From: Bryum argenteum | Taxonomy: Eukaryota > Streptophyta > Bryopsida > Bryales > Bryaceae | Direction: 5' to 3' | Length of the DNA: 64,000 nt | Assembly (NCBI GenBank): GCA_037043015.1 | Contig: CM073324.1 | Span: 8,639,013 to 8,703,012 of the forward strand | Shown here: positions 9,069-21,501 of the stretch, one piece after another | Position numbering within the stretch: position 1 is the stretch's first letter | How the letters are laid out: each line of letters opens with the position of its first letter | Program-made: the position numbers and the translations under genes | Notes under the pieces: model-generated | Told to the model about the DNA's origin: nothing | The model's database searches: none | The model's input: only the letters and a program-made list of their open reading frames with translations

Positions 9069-11577
9069 TCAATAACTATGCGCATTCATCATCTCTCGAT
9101 AAACCATGTCTATGAAATTCTCATTCTGCAGCACAACCACACATGCTCGAATCATCACTCCGTTCCAGAAAGCAAAAACTCGACAGATAGACGATTCATT
9201 ACAGACATGTACCTTGACCAGACGATTCAAGGCTTCTCGAACTCCATCCTTGGTTATTGGGCCACTGTACTGCAAGGCTGGGGCAAGTGACGGTGGCGGA
9301 TTGGGAGGAGGGAATGGCTGCAGCAAAGGAGCTCCATGCGATGGCTGCATGGACGCTGAGGAGGGGAGCGGAGGGGCACTGGGGGCATTATTCGCAGCTG
9401 GCATCAAAGGAGGAGGCACGAAGAACGATGGCTTGATCAGAGTTGCACGAACAGCAGGGGCGCCATCGGACGTATCCTGGGGCAGTGACGTTGCCAACGA
9501 AGTCATCGGGAGAGCCGTTGTTGTCGGTGAAATTATTGATGGCATAGGCATTGGCGCTAGAGGGGGAGGAGCAGACATCGCCGCCCGGGATTGCGCCAGA
9601 GGTGGACGCGATGCCGTAGTTGGAATCGTGTCTGGATTGCTGATGCGCGCTGAATTCTGCTGCACAAGACCAACAAGCATGTCGGTTTCATCAGCGACCA
9701 AGAACTCTCCACCATGTATTAATAGGATAAACCATTGTGCCGTGTAGAAACGGCAGTACCCCATTCCACAAACAAGGAAGTTATGGTGCAGAGATCATAC
9801 AAAGAAACGCTCTAGAGGCTCAGACTCTTGATTTATCTCAGGCAGTGTCGCAGAAGGAAGAGACCCATGCTCCAGCGGACCTTCCAAGTGGGATGCCGTT
9901 GGCTCGAGTTCCAAGAAATCGGAGCTGCATGTGACACACATCATATAAGGCCGATGCTCCAAATGGAAAACGACTTCTGCTTGTGCATTAATCTACGCTT
10001 TAACAGATATATCTACCTAATGAGATGAATTCATGTGCCACGACTACCACTTATCCACAAGAACTATTACAATAGCAGGTAGTATGAAATTTGAAAAAAG
10101 ACATACCTGGAGGAAATCAACCTCGGCTTTGGAGGAGGTTTCGAGAAGGCATTTAGAATCCTGATGCAATAAAACTTCAGCGTGTTAATTCGATCTGCAC
10201 TTGAAGAAAGAATAGACTCATCTAAAAGATCGTGACGCTAATAACATGCTCAGGGGGTGGACCAGTTGTTCGCAGGTGCCAGATACTGTTCAGGACAAAG
10301 TGAAGGTAATTTTGATCCTACGCAAAGATTTTCTAAGTATGAACGCATGGCGGGAACTAAAAATTGGAATAGATCGACACTTATTCTGCGATTGTGCAAG
10401 AAACCTAGCCTGCTACATACTGTAGGCTTAACGTAACTACATTAGGTCAATTAAGATTACCTCTGGAAAAGGGTAGCAACATCTTCGCACTCTCGCGGAT
10501 TGTAAAACCAGATGCCATTCACTTCCTGAGTAGCGTTTCGGTACAAAAGATACGGTGATTGCACTTCGAATTCAAAATCACCCAATACATTCTCGACCAG
10601 ATTGTCTGTTCATCAAAAACACATCATCATCAATAATCAATTTTAGGCTTTAACCAACCCTACCAAAAGTATTTGAGACATCTGCCTAAAATTCACAAAT
10701 AAGATACCAAATTGTCAGCTTCGAATTCCTCACTCTTAGAAGAAAGTGATCACCACACTATGCCTATGACCACATTGAGTTATAACACAACTTCGGCACT
10801 TATCACTCACTTGTGCTTCGCCGATTCATCACAATAAACTGGAATCGTGGCGGTGTCCGCCTGCAACCAGAACCTCCATACATCAGTAACGAGTTCAGTG
10901 CACCGTATCCCACACACCAAACAATTAAGCTGCACAGTAGAAGGTTCCTCACCTTTTTACTACAAAGAGTGAACCCTCCACATCCTTACGACTCTGCAAT
11001 TCAACAGAAACTGTCAGGGCATTTGCCTCCTCCACAACCCTCCTAGTCCTGAACAAACTATGCCTAACAACAACCCGCTCCCGACAATCTACTAATACTC
11101 GGAAAGATAATCTGATACGCGTTCCGATGAAAGCCACAAGCTCAATTCTCTCCAAATTGAAAGCTTAACAGAAAGAAACCTAAAAACTTCATGATATGCT
11201 CCTACAGATTCTCGAACCCGACTAGGTCAACCAACACGAAAGCTACCAAACCTCAACACAGTCCTCAACTGAACAGAAAATTATTCGAAACTTCCAATCT
11301 CTCCGCAAAGAGGACACTCAGACACGGCCTAAATTTGATTCTAAAAGGAGAGTGGACGCAGTACCGAAACCTAAATTGGTGAGGGATGAGGGAAACAGCG
11401 TTATAGTAGTACCCATTGGCTGTGTTCGACATCGAACTGGTAGAAGGTGACATGGGCGGCAGTGGTGAGAATATCCTCGACATGGCGGTCCATGCGCTGC
11501 AGCACCGTGAGATTGAGCTCCTTGGTGCTGTTCTGGTCCAGCTGCGGAGGGAGCGGCTTCCCATTCTGCGTAGCCAT
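9069..11577 (-). CDS. DCP1: mRNA-decapping enzyme-like protein DCP1
   Basis: Eight exons close in frame (375 codons plus stop): 11577-11413, 10993-10953, 10860-10811, 10605-10461, 10160-10107, 9924-9801, 9704-9213, 9125-9069. DCP1 activates the DCP2 pyrophosphohydrolase that removes the mRNA 5' cap in cytoplasmic P-bodies. The N-terminal EVH1 domain shows LDQNSTKELNLTVLQRMD, SRKDVEGSLFVVK, RFQFIVMNRRS and NATQEVNGIWFYNPRECE. A long Pro/Ala/Ser-rich linker follows, and the C-terminus has ITKDGVREALNRLVK plus NENFIDMVYREMMNAH, the DCP1 trimerisation helix. Length is close to plant DCP1. The ATG at 11577 gives the conserved start. The least certain junction is the acceptor at 9704. Confidence 0.93.
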
Positions 11578-11699
11578 TTCGCTCTACCCTCCACTGCTTC
11601 CAAAACCAACGGGGTCACATACAACACTCGTGGCTAGAATCCCTCAGTATGGACACTTGCTCGCTGCTAGCAGGCGCTACCCCACAAAGCAATTGCTGA

Positions 11700-11910
11700 A
11701 AGATTAGGGAGGAGGAGAAGTTAAGAGAAAGAAGAGGAGTTAAGAGAAAGAAGAGGTGGGTCAGTGCGAGAAGAGTAGGAGAGGGTGCCTGCGAGAGGGC
11801 CGGCAGCGATCGGAGAGAAGGAGTGAGGAACGAGGAAGCAAAGGAGGAGAAAGGCGAAGACTCTAGCATACTACAGCTGCAGGTGAGTAAGCTCCCCCCC
11901 CCCACCCCCC
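11700..11910. promoter_or_regulatory. Purine/pyrimidine-asymmetric stretch upstream of DCP1
   Basis: The plus strand is strongly GA-rich with a direct repeat of agttaagagaaagaagagg around 11719-11757, followed by a C-run at 11896-11910. Read on the DCP1 strand this is a CT-rich 5' leader or core-promoter pyrimidine patch, common in plant promoters. Function inferred from position only. Confidence 0.35.
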
Positions 11911-12065
11911 TTGCACTGCTCTGCTCTGGCTCTGCCCTGTCAGCGGCCCACCCCTCCCTATTTCCGAGCTGGCCGGTGGCCGTCACACCTATCCTTGCCA
12001 CGTCATCCCCTGTCTTCTATCAACTGGTTAACACAACCAACCCCTAACAAACAATTCACCTTCAC

Positions 12066-12330
12066 TAAGAGAATGCTCAAAAGTGGAAAAGTAACTATGA
12101 TGAAGCTTTACGCTTCTTCACCCACACGTACATAATAGCTTCACTATTCAACAGTGTCATGTTCTCTTCCCCAATATTATACGGTGTCTAATTAAGGCAT
12201 CATTTTATAACACTTATAAGTTCACCTTCAAGAATTTATAGCAAATTGCAGAAAAGCCCAAAAATGATGGTTTTACTTTGACACTTCTTCCACTTAGTCC
12301 CCCATGCACAAAAATTACTTACAATGTTTA
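12066..12330. repeat. Dispersed repeat, copy 2
   Basis: Same-orientation partner of the repeat at 7665-7925. The two copies flank DCP1. They are well diverged, so the duplication or insertions are old. Confidence 0.7.
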
Positions 12331-13579
12331 CTTTATTACAAATTAGGAAATGTGAAATTTGAGCCATTATTCTCCCTTAACCCCTAAAGTGGACCAAGCC
12401 TCAAACTGTGAGAAATTCCAAGAACATACAAAATCTTCTAACTTTTGATGCAGGTGAAAGTTCTCAAATTTTGACAAAGCTTTAAATATGTAAACGAAAG
12501 ATCTAGTACTTAACTTGAATTTGTATATGTATATAAAGTCCCATGTTGAAATTTCTTACATGTTAAAAGGTTCACGTGTAGAGCAAAGCATTAGCCATGT
12601 TACCCACTTAATGTCTGAATTTTACATAACCAATGATTATGGGTTTTAGCTTCATCCATCTTCATTTTTTGACGGGTGTTTACATTGACAATCATCCTAT
12701 TAAGGTAAGGAATTCTAGAAAGGTTAGAATATTTCTCATTGGGCTCTACCCTCCTCGTCAGGTCTTCTATCACAAAACTCCCTCTACCTCGATGCTTGCC
12801 CTATACACGCAACTTAATATGATGTTTATAGGCAACTGCATTCAAAAGTCTTCGTTATGTTTTTATGTGTAAACTCATAATCTTCAAGCAGAGAGAACGT
12901 TCACAGTCGATCACAATACTCGATAGCGTTCCAAACATTATTTTTTCGGTGATTCAAGCTTGTAACATTGAAAAATTGTGATTGATGTAGATGTTGATTG
13001 AGGCTTCTCAACTACCACTTAATCATATCATTGACGGTACAAATTTTGCTTGAAAAATCAGCAAAACACTTTGGACACATCTTCAGCTACACAGGAGGAA
13101 AGAAACGTGTCTTCATTAACCGACGTGGGCAAGGTCAACAGGAACGAGAATTCCTCATTCTGTTTTACAGTATACTTGAATTGTCAACCATTGAATCAAT
13201 GCTCAACCACTCGGGTGAATGTACAGAATAACAAATTTCTGCACTCTTACCTTTGCAGAATCTCATAATATATCAAAAAATGTCTGAGGATGTGAAACAT
13301 GTAGAAATATCTGCAAATGTAAGCGAAACTCATAAAGTCTACTGAAGTATATGCACAACATGAATTTATACTGAAGTTTAGCTTGCTCTGAAACAAGCAG
13401 TTCAAAGACTCTGTACGCAAGAACAAAAAGAACACAAGCATCCCGAGTGCTTGAGAGATAAACTACAAGCCGTGGAAGGACACAATTGGGTCTGGATCGA
13501 TTTAAGAAAACAATCTTGCAATGAAAATATATCCAGAAATAGGGTTTACAACACGTGTTAAGGCTACTGTATCAACGTC
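12331..13579. other. Spacer, no gene recognised
   Basis: AT-rich. Short open frames only, none recognised. The right end is likely the 3' UTR of the methyltransferase gene. Confidence 0.4.
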
Positions 13580-16500
13580 CTACCGTACTTTGGCAGGCCG
13601 TATCCTTTCCTGCACAACTTGAAATCCTCGAGAGACACGCCTGGAGAAGTCCAACCGAGAGTTGAGCACCTTTTGGACATACTTGGACTCGGCTAGCAAT
13701 CTCTCAATGAACATCTGCTTATCTCGACTCTGGTGTTGGATGTGAGGTGTTGTCTCTAAGTGACGGTGAACGGAGAGGCCTCGTGATGCTACAAGGCTGA
13801 TGTTCCCTTGGGAAGGTACCGCTACTGTGAATGCTATGCCTCTTCCACTTGTCGCTGGGGATAGTAATGCATCTCTGCAATTAGCACAATTTCCATGTCA
13901 GAATCACTAAAAAGATCAAGTCCCAAAATAATACACGGACAAAAAGCTCATTGTTCCTTGAGAACACAACCAGGGTCTGTTTAAGTACTGATGCAGGTGA
14001 GGTACTTCCTGTGAGCATGGATCCCTCCCACTTTTCGTCTACAGACAATGACAGTGATACTCTAGAATGTCGGCTCATTGAAAAGAGATTTATGTACCTT
14101 CAGATCTCAGATTTAATAAAATGGTGAACTATCGGTACGATGTGGTTCGTGTGTTTTCTTGAGTATAACAATTGTTCAACATCGACGAAGAAACAATGTG
14201 ATATGTGCAACCGTGGTAATATAACTACCTAAGACATGCACGAAAACAAATTATAAATTCTGTATCTTAGCCCGATAAGATTGAAGATCCACGAGTAAGT
14301 GACACTCGCCATTCTCAATGGAATATAATAGAATGAGAAATACCGGTAAGCCCAGCAGGCTTCTTGTATTTTTCGTCCTTCAGGTAAGGAGGGGTCAAAC
14401 CCGGGTCCATACTGGCCTGTCGCTTTTTCCAAGATGGTAGGTGGAGGTGCGTCTGTGTGCAGGTTGACCTGCACCATAACCGATACGACAGTAGACACTT
14501 TTCAGTTGTACTCAAATGACAAGAGAAAACATCTCGAGAACAATGGAAAATTAATCGAAAAAGTGCGCACAATTATAGGTTAAAAGCAACTGAGCCACCA
14601 TAACAATCTGTTGATCACTCCAATTACCGTTTAAGTAACTGGAAATTGCGTTTACTTACAAAGCTACGGGCTTTTGAACAGACACTACTGGAAACTAAGC
14701 AGGATTGGAAGACGTACCACGACAGTGCCATGTTTGGGGTGCAACAGCTGATTCAATCGTGTAAGAAAAGGTCCATTTCGTGTCCACAATTTGGTGGGTA
14801 CAACATCTTCGCCATCGAATGCATCCACGAAAACTAGATCATAATACTGGCACTCCTTAGTAGATTGCCTCCGTCCTAGATCTTCAACAAAGGCCTCCCC
14901 ATCTGCCTCATGCACTGTCATCCTGTTCACACTATCCCATAAAACTTCATGTTCTTTTCCTGCAACTCTACGAGCTTCCAATTCAGGAGCAGATTGCAAA
15001 CGACGAATGTTACAAGGAGGGAATCCCATGGTCTCTACAGCTGCCTCTATGACCGCCCCATCAATCTCAACCACGTCCAATGTTGCTCCTGCACGAGGCA
15101 AGCAGAATCAAGCTGTGTACGACAAAACGAAACCTCAGTTTTCAGAATCACAACTCTGCTGCTGAAGTACGAGATGGTCCATTGGAATGGTCGACGAAAC
15201 AAATACACATGATTACCAGGCAAGTTGTGGGCAAGAAAGAGTGGTAGACTCCCTCCACCAAGTCCTATACATAGGATTCGCATTTCTCTCATTCTGTTCT
15301 TCACTTGCTCCAAACTATAGCCACCTAGACTCATAGTTGTGAGTCCCACGGATAACATACTCTTCACATCTGCAATTACATAACATAAATCGCATGAATG
15401 GACCAAGGTGTGCAGGAGCTGGTAAGCATAGTACAAACTCAGGAACAAGACTTCAGCCATGCGCTACTTGCCGATCAGAGCATCTCCATTGCCAATGCAC
15501 AAGAAACCAAAAGGACTAGAATCACTATTTCAAGTGGGAATTGCAATCGAGCTCTTTTACATGTCTGAAATTTGATGGACTATGACTGTGTAGGTTGGAG
15601 ATATATGGAGGACTCACATTCAAAAGCAATGCAGTTCGGTTGCTGAATCAGGAACACTTCCGAAGGGTGTTTATCATTGCCCACGGCCATGACTTTTGCA
15701 ACGCTTTGGCGAGTTACAGCATTGAAACGAAGCACCCGCCATTCGTATCCAAGAACTTTTAGCTGCCGCTGACCAGCTCGCTTAAGCTGGCTCTCCCTCT
15801 CTTGCAACACCCGCTCAGTCGCTGCCCACTCTTCTGGTCTCTTTTAAGATTCACGAATGCAAGCAGTCAGAATGAATCAACCCTCAAAGCACTACCTCAA
15901 GCTTGAAAAGTACTGCATGTGTATAAGAATTGCAGAGAGAAACTTGCTATAGTGGACATACAGGAGTAGACGCGGGATGCGAAGTGACAGAGATGACGCC
16001 ATTCCCCATGGTCGATTGGGACTCGAAAACAGTGTCGCCAGCACTGCGGCCCCAGCCTCCACCTTGAGTGCCCCACCACTCAGGAGAATATTGCCAATCT
16101 CCTTCTTCAGTGTGTCTGCCCAGCCATGCTTCAGTACGCGCACCCCTCCTCACCCCATCGCCCCTCCAATGCAGTGTCTCAGTGGTACCTGAGGTGGTCG
16201 GCCCTCTACAAAGTGAAAACTGCGAACTATCCATCACCAAATCTCGTACACACAAATATTTCCATTGCACCATGATTCAGAGAGTCTCTGTAGTTTGTTT
16301 CATGATGCAGATGTTCGTTCGAATAGCATACAGAAGAACTTGGTGCAGAACTTGTAGAACCGATGCCTTGGCCCCGCGCATATCAAACAATATACTATAC
16401 CAAGAGAGGCATACTGTTTTTGTGAGAGAAGCTAAGCAGTGTAATATTGCGATAAGGGAAAATCCTGTTACATCAGAAGTGGTGGTCGATGTGGTGGGTA

Positions 16501-16946
16501 GGTTACCTTGGGTTTTATGCCTTCGGTAAGACCTTGCCCTACTACATGCTCCACACACCTCCTAACCAAAGAGGCAACCGGGGTAATGCAAGACCATGAA
16601 TGACGCGGGCGCGTCCTATTGCTCGCACAGGGGAGCACCTCTGACAATAGCTAGGCTTCAAGCAACTGTTAAAACCATGAGCAGTCAAAAAAGTCTGATG
16701 ATGAAAGACAGAGAAAGGTGTTCGCGATTTCTTACCTGGCAAGAAAGGACGGAGAGCGGTGGATGATGGTGTAGCATCTCCATGCCACACCGCCTTATAG
16801 TTTGACGCACTGCGATACAACCAGGGCAGAGCGTGCTTCTTTACATGGGGCCACAACTGCTGATTCTTCCCTGGCATCATCCACACGAATATGCATGATT
16901 GCAACACCATGCCGTGCGTTGTCTCCATCGCCATGGCTCCCACCAT
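13580..16946 (-). CDS. SAM-dependent methyltransferase with spermidine-synthase-like fold
   Basis: Seven exons close in frame (482 codons plus stop): 16946-16736, 16226-16154, 15838-15618, 15369-15217, 15088-14718, 14468-14344, 13874-13580. The class I methyltransferase core is clear: motif I ILCIGLGGGSLPLFLA at about residues 207-222, the acidic post-I VVEIDGAVIEAA, and DLVFVDAFDGEDVVP, as in the spermidine-synthase / METTL13 C-terminal family. The N-terminal 100 residues (WPHVKKHALPWLYRS, GAMGPEEWAATERVL) and the C-terminal tail are not recognised. Substrate cannot be told: protein (eEF1A-type) methylation is as likely as aminopropyl transfer, and spermidine synthase residues are not convincingly present. 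Exon 2 (73 nt) is short and inferred from phase; an ATG at 16934 is an alternative start. Confidence 0.82.
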
Positions 16947-17529
16947 CTGCCTCGATTATTCACTACATCTAATGCTTCCCCTCTTTGCATCCCCCCTGCA
17001 TGGATTCTCACTCCAATTTATCTGCAAAAATAGGGTACGAGCTTGTCCTTAGAAACCCTAAGAGATGTATCCTTCTCAACGATTACAATCTTCTCGTCTA
17101 GCTAAGAAAGAAATCTTCCTGTACGTGACATGCCAGATTCTAAGAAAGTTGCATGCCTACAAGAAGGCCAGAAATGTCATTACTGCCAGAATCGAGCCAT
17201 GTATGTTCAACTTACAAACTGCGGCAGCCTCCATCGTATCTGACCAGCGGTGATATGGAAACCATTAAATAAGATTTCAACTCCGATTCTGGATTGTTCA
17301 CTTCGATTATATGTGATAAAGATAGGATAAAGCTTAGCTTGTGCATGCAAGCTTTTCGATTTGCCCATCAATTGATAATGAAAAGGCTTTGACTGGCTTC
17401 GAACCTGAAGAGTGCTGCCAATCGGGGTGGAGTGTGTGTACGACCAACGGTCGCTGGCGTTTTTGACCTTTTGGAGCTGAACATTCTTGAGCGACTCGAG
17501 ACTGTGTGCTGTTGCTTGAGATTGTGGCT
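16947..17529. promoter_or_regulatory. Divergent promoter between methyltransferase and pseudouridine synthase
   Basis: The two start codons point away from each other across about 580 bp, so their promoters and 5' UTRs share this stretch. A telo-box-like AAACCCTA lies at about 17053-17060. No TATA box is obvious. Confidence 0.6.
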
Positions 17530-20500
17530 ATGGCAGCTTCTGCGGCCGGGAGGTCGATCTCTGCCATCTCCGTTTGCTCTCGAGTTGCTACCGTTTCGAG
17601 GTCGTGGGATTCTCTCACTTACTCGAATTCGTTCCGAAGTCAAAGATTATGGAATGGACGGTGCAATCGAAGGGCTTTTGTGTCGCTGGTGAAGGCGACG
17701 AAATTCGAGGTTGCCGCTCAGCTCGGTTCAGCAGTTCATGAAGGGCAAGTTGCCAAGTATGCATACCGTACTCAAACCTTGTTGACATTCTTCCGCAATC
17801 ACTTGACCCAGACAATGCGCCAGAAATTCTATGTGATTATAGTCTCTAGTCACATTTTTGTCTTTCAACAGGCCCATCATAGCTTGGGAGAAGCGCAATT
17901 TCAGTAGCTTCCAATCAAGTTGTCACTTAAAAGCTCAAGCTGATAATCAAGCACCTAACCTCAATTTGAAAGCTCGAGTATTACCATTCTAGTCTTTTAC
18001 TCTCGGCATTCCAGCTTTCTGTTTCGTCTACCTCATTCTCCGAACTTTGGAGCTCTGAAGTCCTAAAACCTCAAGCATTGAAGCTTAAACCCTAAATTGA
18101 GAGCACGGACTCCTCACTCTGCAGTATCTGTGAATGCAACCAGCATGGTTGGTGCTTTGCTTCGATACCTAATATGATGCTGAACAAATGACAGGACCAT
18201 CACTTACGACCGGTTGATGCCATGTCCGGATTCGAGTTGGCCACCTCGTGTGGAGCATTTGCTGATCGAGAAAAATGGAAACATCGTTGACATCCTTTGT
18301 GAAGAGCTTTCTCTTCCACCTTTGTAAGCTCTGTCACATTAAATGAGAGGTCCTTCGACCCTATCTTCTTGTTAGAGAAATAAATGTGCAGAGTGCTTTT
18401 CAGCTGAGCAACCGAAGTAGGAGACAGCAGTTTCAAACTACACCACATGCTCGTTCTAATGAGGTTCAATTGTAGATATGTGGCAGATCTTATTCGGTTC
18501 GGAGCTGTGTTTTATGCCCTGGAATGCCCGACGCCACCTCCGTCTGCCTCGCCCGAGCAACTTGAGCTTTACAACAGAGTGCTGAAGCTGCGAGCCTCCA
18601 GGAAGAAAGAGCGACTGTCGTTGAAAGGAAAGACAATGAAGGAGGCTCAAAAATGTCATCGAATTGCAAGTCCAAGCGTAAACATCGAATCAGGAACTTA
18701 CTTGAGAGTGCATGTCCACCCTAAACGCTCTCCTAGGTATAATGATTCTGCACGATTTCGATCACATACAACTCTCTGAATCTTAGCTTTGTTCATATGG
18801 ATTACTGTTTCGATATCGTAATCTTCCTCCTGCGACGCTGCACTTGTTGCTTCCCATGCCAAGGGTATGTATAGATTCGTGAGGTTGTTCATGCCTGTTC
18901 GGCACTGTTTCTCGGTATTCGTACCCTCTCACAGTTGATGCCCGAACTTCAACTATCTGCATTATGCAGGGTATATGAGGTCGACTGGAAATCAAGAATA
19001 GTAGCTGAGACAGATGCTTTTGTGGTTGTTGACAAGCCTGCCGGTGTCTCTGTAAGTTAGTTGCTACTACCTTGCTCTGTGTATGGTGATATCAATTCTC
19101 AGAACTCATAAAAGCGTTGCTAACCTGTTGATGTTCTTGGTAAAAATAGCTGGTGACGATTTAGGCTTTTTCATCACGCAGGTCGGAGGAACGGTGGATA
19201 ACTTGGAGGAGATGTGTGCTACCCATGTTAGTCGAGCCTTGAGGCTTAAAAAGCCCCTCATTTTGACCCACCAAATTGATACATGTACTGAAGGATGGTA
19301 AGTGTTCTCCTTCTACTTGTCGCTTGAAAGTACAATCTTGAGTTTCTATGGAGTCTTTTGTATGCATATTTATTTAGCTCTGGGAGTGGCTTGGGTCACA
19401 TCCCTAACCGAATCTTGAAAGATGTATTAGCTTCGGGTGCTGCACATTCTTTCAATCAACATAAGCGTTCGCAACCTATTTTGAAAACCTTCCATCAGAA
19501 AGTCCTATTAGCGAGCTCATACGGTCCTACCATACGAAAACAATCTCCTTATATATTCGCGAAACTATGAATTACACCTTGCACTTTAATATGTATACAT
19601 TGTATGGCAAATTTGCAATTAACTCTTCTAATTTTTCACTACTATAAAGGAGTACTCTCTTTTCCTCGTAATGTATGTCTGGTATGACTCATAAGCTTCT
19701 GGGCTTCTTGTGCAGCGTTGTCTTCGCAAAAACGAAGGCGTTTTCGTCTCACTTCCACATGCTTTTAAGAGTTCGTATCTATCTCCCTTATTAGAGTTAT
19801 GTCAATTAAAGTGCTCACGTTGTCTGTGCCTAGAAGTGTGCTCTTGCAGTCATACCAAAGAATTGGCAGGCGTTTCCTTAGTCTCATATAAGAATGTGCC
19901 CTCAGGAAAGGAAAGTGAAGAAGGAGTACACAGCTTTAGCAGCTGCACCAGTTGATCCTGGACATCACATTCACTACATGCGACCAGATCGTTATGCTCC
20001 CCGAATAATTAGCAATTGTAAGCATGATAGCGCAAAGAACTCCACGTTGTCATTAAATTTGCTTTGGTAGACGAGTGTCTTAGTGAACATATGAAGTTGT
20101 CCTAAATGATCACTATGTGATGTCCTAAGTCAATCCATAGAGAAGAGCTTATGCTTTTCGAGGAGAGAATGTCGAACACACCTCGTTTCAACATTTTTGT
20201 TCAATGGTGGGAGCTGACATTATGAGTTGTTATCCTCATGCTCAGACGAACATCCAGACTGGGCCAACTGCGAATTGAAAATTCTGGGTTGTAAGCAGGT
20301 GAAGTGGCCAAGTGCTTCAGTAGAGTCACAATATCGTGTCGCCCAATGTGGTTGGGAGTCACGTGATCATGCCTACGAGTGCTCTGTGCGTCTTCTGACT
20401 GGACGCACACATCAGGTATTACTACTCTCCTCTTGTTGCCGGTGAGGATAGAATTCTCCAATTGATGTTACTGAGTATATGTTTTGTTCCGAGAGCACCT

Positions 20501-20828
20501 TCCCGCAAGTTCCCCCTGATTTGCTCTAATTTGCTGGACTGGGTTTGTGTTCTATTTAATGCAGATACGTGCTCAGTTTGCTGCTTTGAATGCGCCGTTA
20601 GTAGGTGACGCAGTATACATGCCGGGTGTAGTGGCACGCATGAAGACTCCGGAGATTGATCCCTTTCTCACAAAGAGCACCTTGGAGGAGGGTATAGCAA
20701 ATGTAATAGAGAATTGGCGAGACCAGCATGGAATAGAGCCTGAGTGTGCACTCGGCCTCCAAGCGTCTGTACTTTCATGGGAAGGCGAAAACCAAGTCTT
20801 CAGGGCAGGTCGACCCTGGTGGCGCTAA
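17530..20828 (+). CDS. RNA pseudouridine synthase, chloroplast PUS6-like (RluA family)
   Basis: Nine exons: 17530-17756, 18195-18323, 18476-18736, 18970-19051, 19182-19297, 19716-19770, 19906-20017, 20246-20415, 20565-20828; 471 codons plus stop in frame. RluA-type enzymes isomerise uridine to pseudouridine in RNA. The N-terminal 60 residues are Ser/Arg-rich and acid-poor (MAASAAGRSISAISVCSRVA), a plausible organelle transit peptide. An S4-like RNA-binding region follows (RVEHLLIEKNGNIVDILCEE), then YLRVHVHPKRSPR, the catalytic block THQIDTCTEGCVVFAKT whose Asp is the expected nucleophile, HYMRPDRYAPR and LLTGRTHQIRAQFAALNAPL. These match Arabidopsis PUS6 closely from memory. The end of exon 1 is uncertain (17660 also fits phase), and exon 6 uses a weak GTTCGT donor. 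Confidence 0.9.
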
Positions 20829-21501
20829 TTATAAGCAAACGCCTACTTTCTGAAGCATCCTTCTTGTTATACTGGATTCTCTAAACTCACTTTCAGGTTC
20901 CTGAAGACATGTCAAATATGAGTTCCTGAATGTTACACTAGCCACTAACCTGAGGTAATTTTAATATACTTCAAAGTGTACTAGAATTGGGAAGCTTTTC
21001 ATTTGTAAAACATAAGGTAGGGCGTATATAAAGTGACCACTGAAGGGCTGTTCAACAAAGGTTGGACTTCTCAGAACGTTTTAGTCGACCTCGTTGGAAG
21101 GGAATATGAAGTTGCACCTTGAATCACAATTTTCGTATGCTTTATGAAATAGTCATGAAACAGTATTACTTTCTGAAGCACTGAAGTATTATTGGGCATG
21201 CACAATTCTGCTTTCAAGTATGTCCAATCAAATAGACATTGCATGAAGAGCATTCAAACAAGAGATTGGGAAATCTACATTTGAACTCAGAGAAATGATG
21301 CCCCCGTGAGTATCATCAACCCCATTTCCTTCAAATACTTGTACTTCCGTTCTGTAAATCAGACTATATATACAACATTCTTTGCACATGAAGGCGAATT
21401 GGCACGAGCTTGAAACCAACAGTGTCGGATTGATTGACCTTTATGATCAGTCAATCTTTACTGAAGAACACCCAAGCAAGACTTAGGTGAAAGGAGACGG
21501 T
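20829..21501. other. Converging 3' ends of pseudouridine synthase and XTH
   Basis: Tail-to-tail intergenic stretch of about 670 bp holding both 3' UTRs. No extra gene seen. Confidence 0.5.

Noticed and set aside
9106-9747. 213-codon plus-strand Gly-rich frame
   Set aside because: It is the antisense of the Pro/Ala-rich linker exon of DCP1, which has intact splice sites and family motifs on the minus strand.
12370-12390. TTAACCCCTAAAG as an element end
   Set aside because: No partner end and no interior similarity to the family.
15947-16273. 108-codon minus-strand frame in the methyltransferase gene
   Set aside because: It conflicts with splice phase. A 73-nt exon in another frame (16226-16154) joins exons 1 and 3 cleanly.
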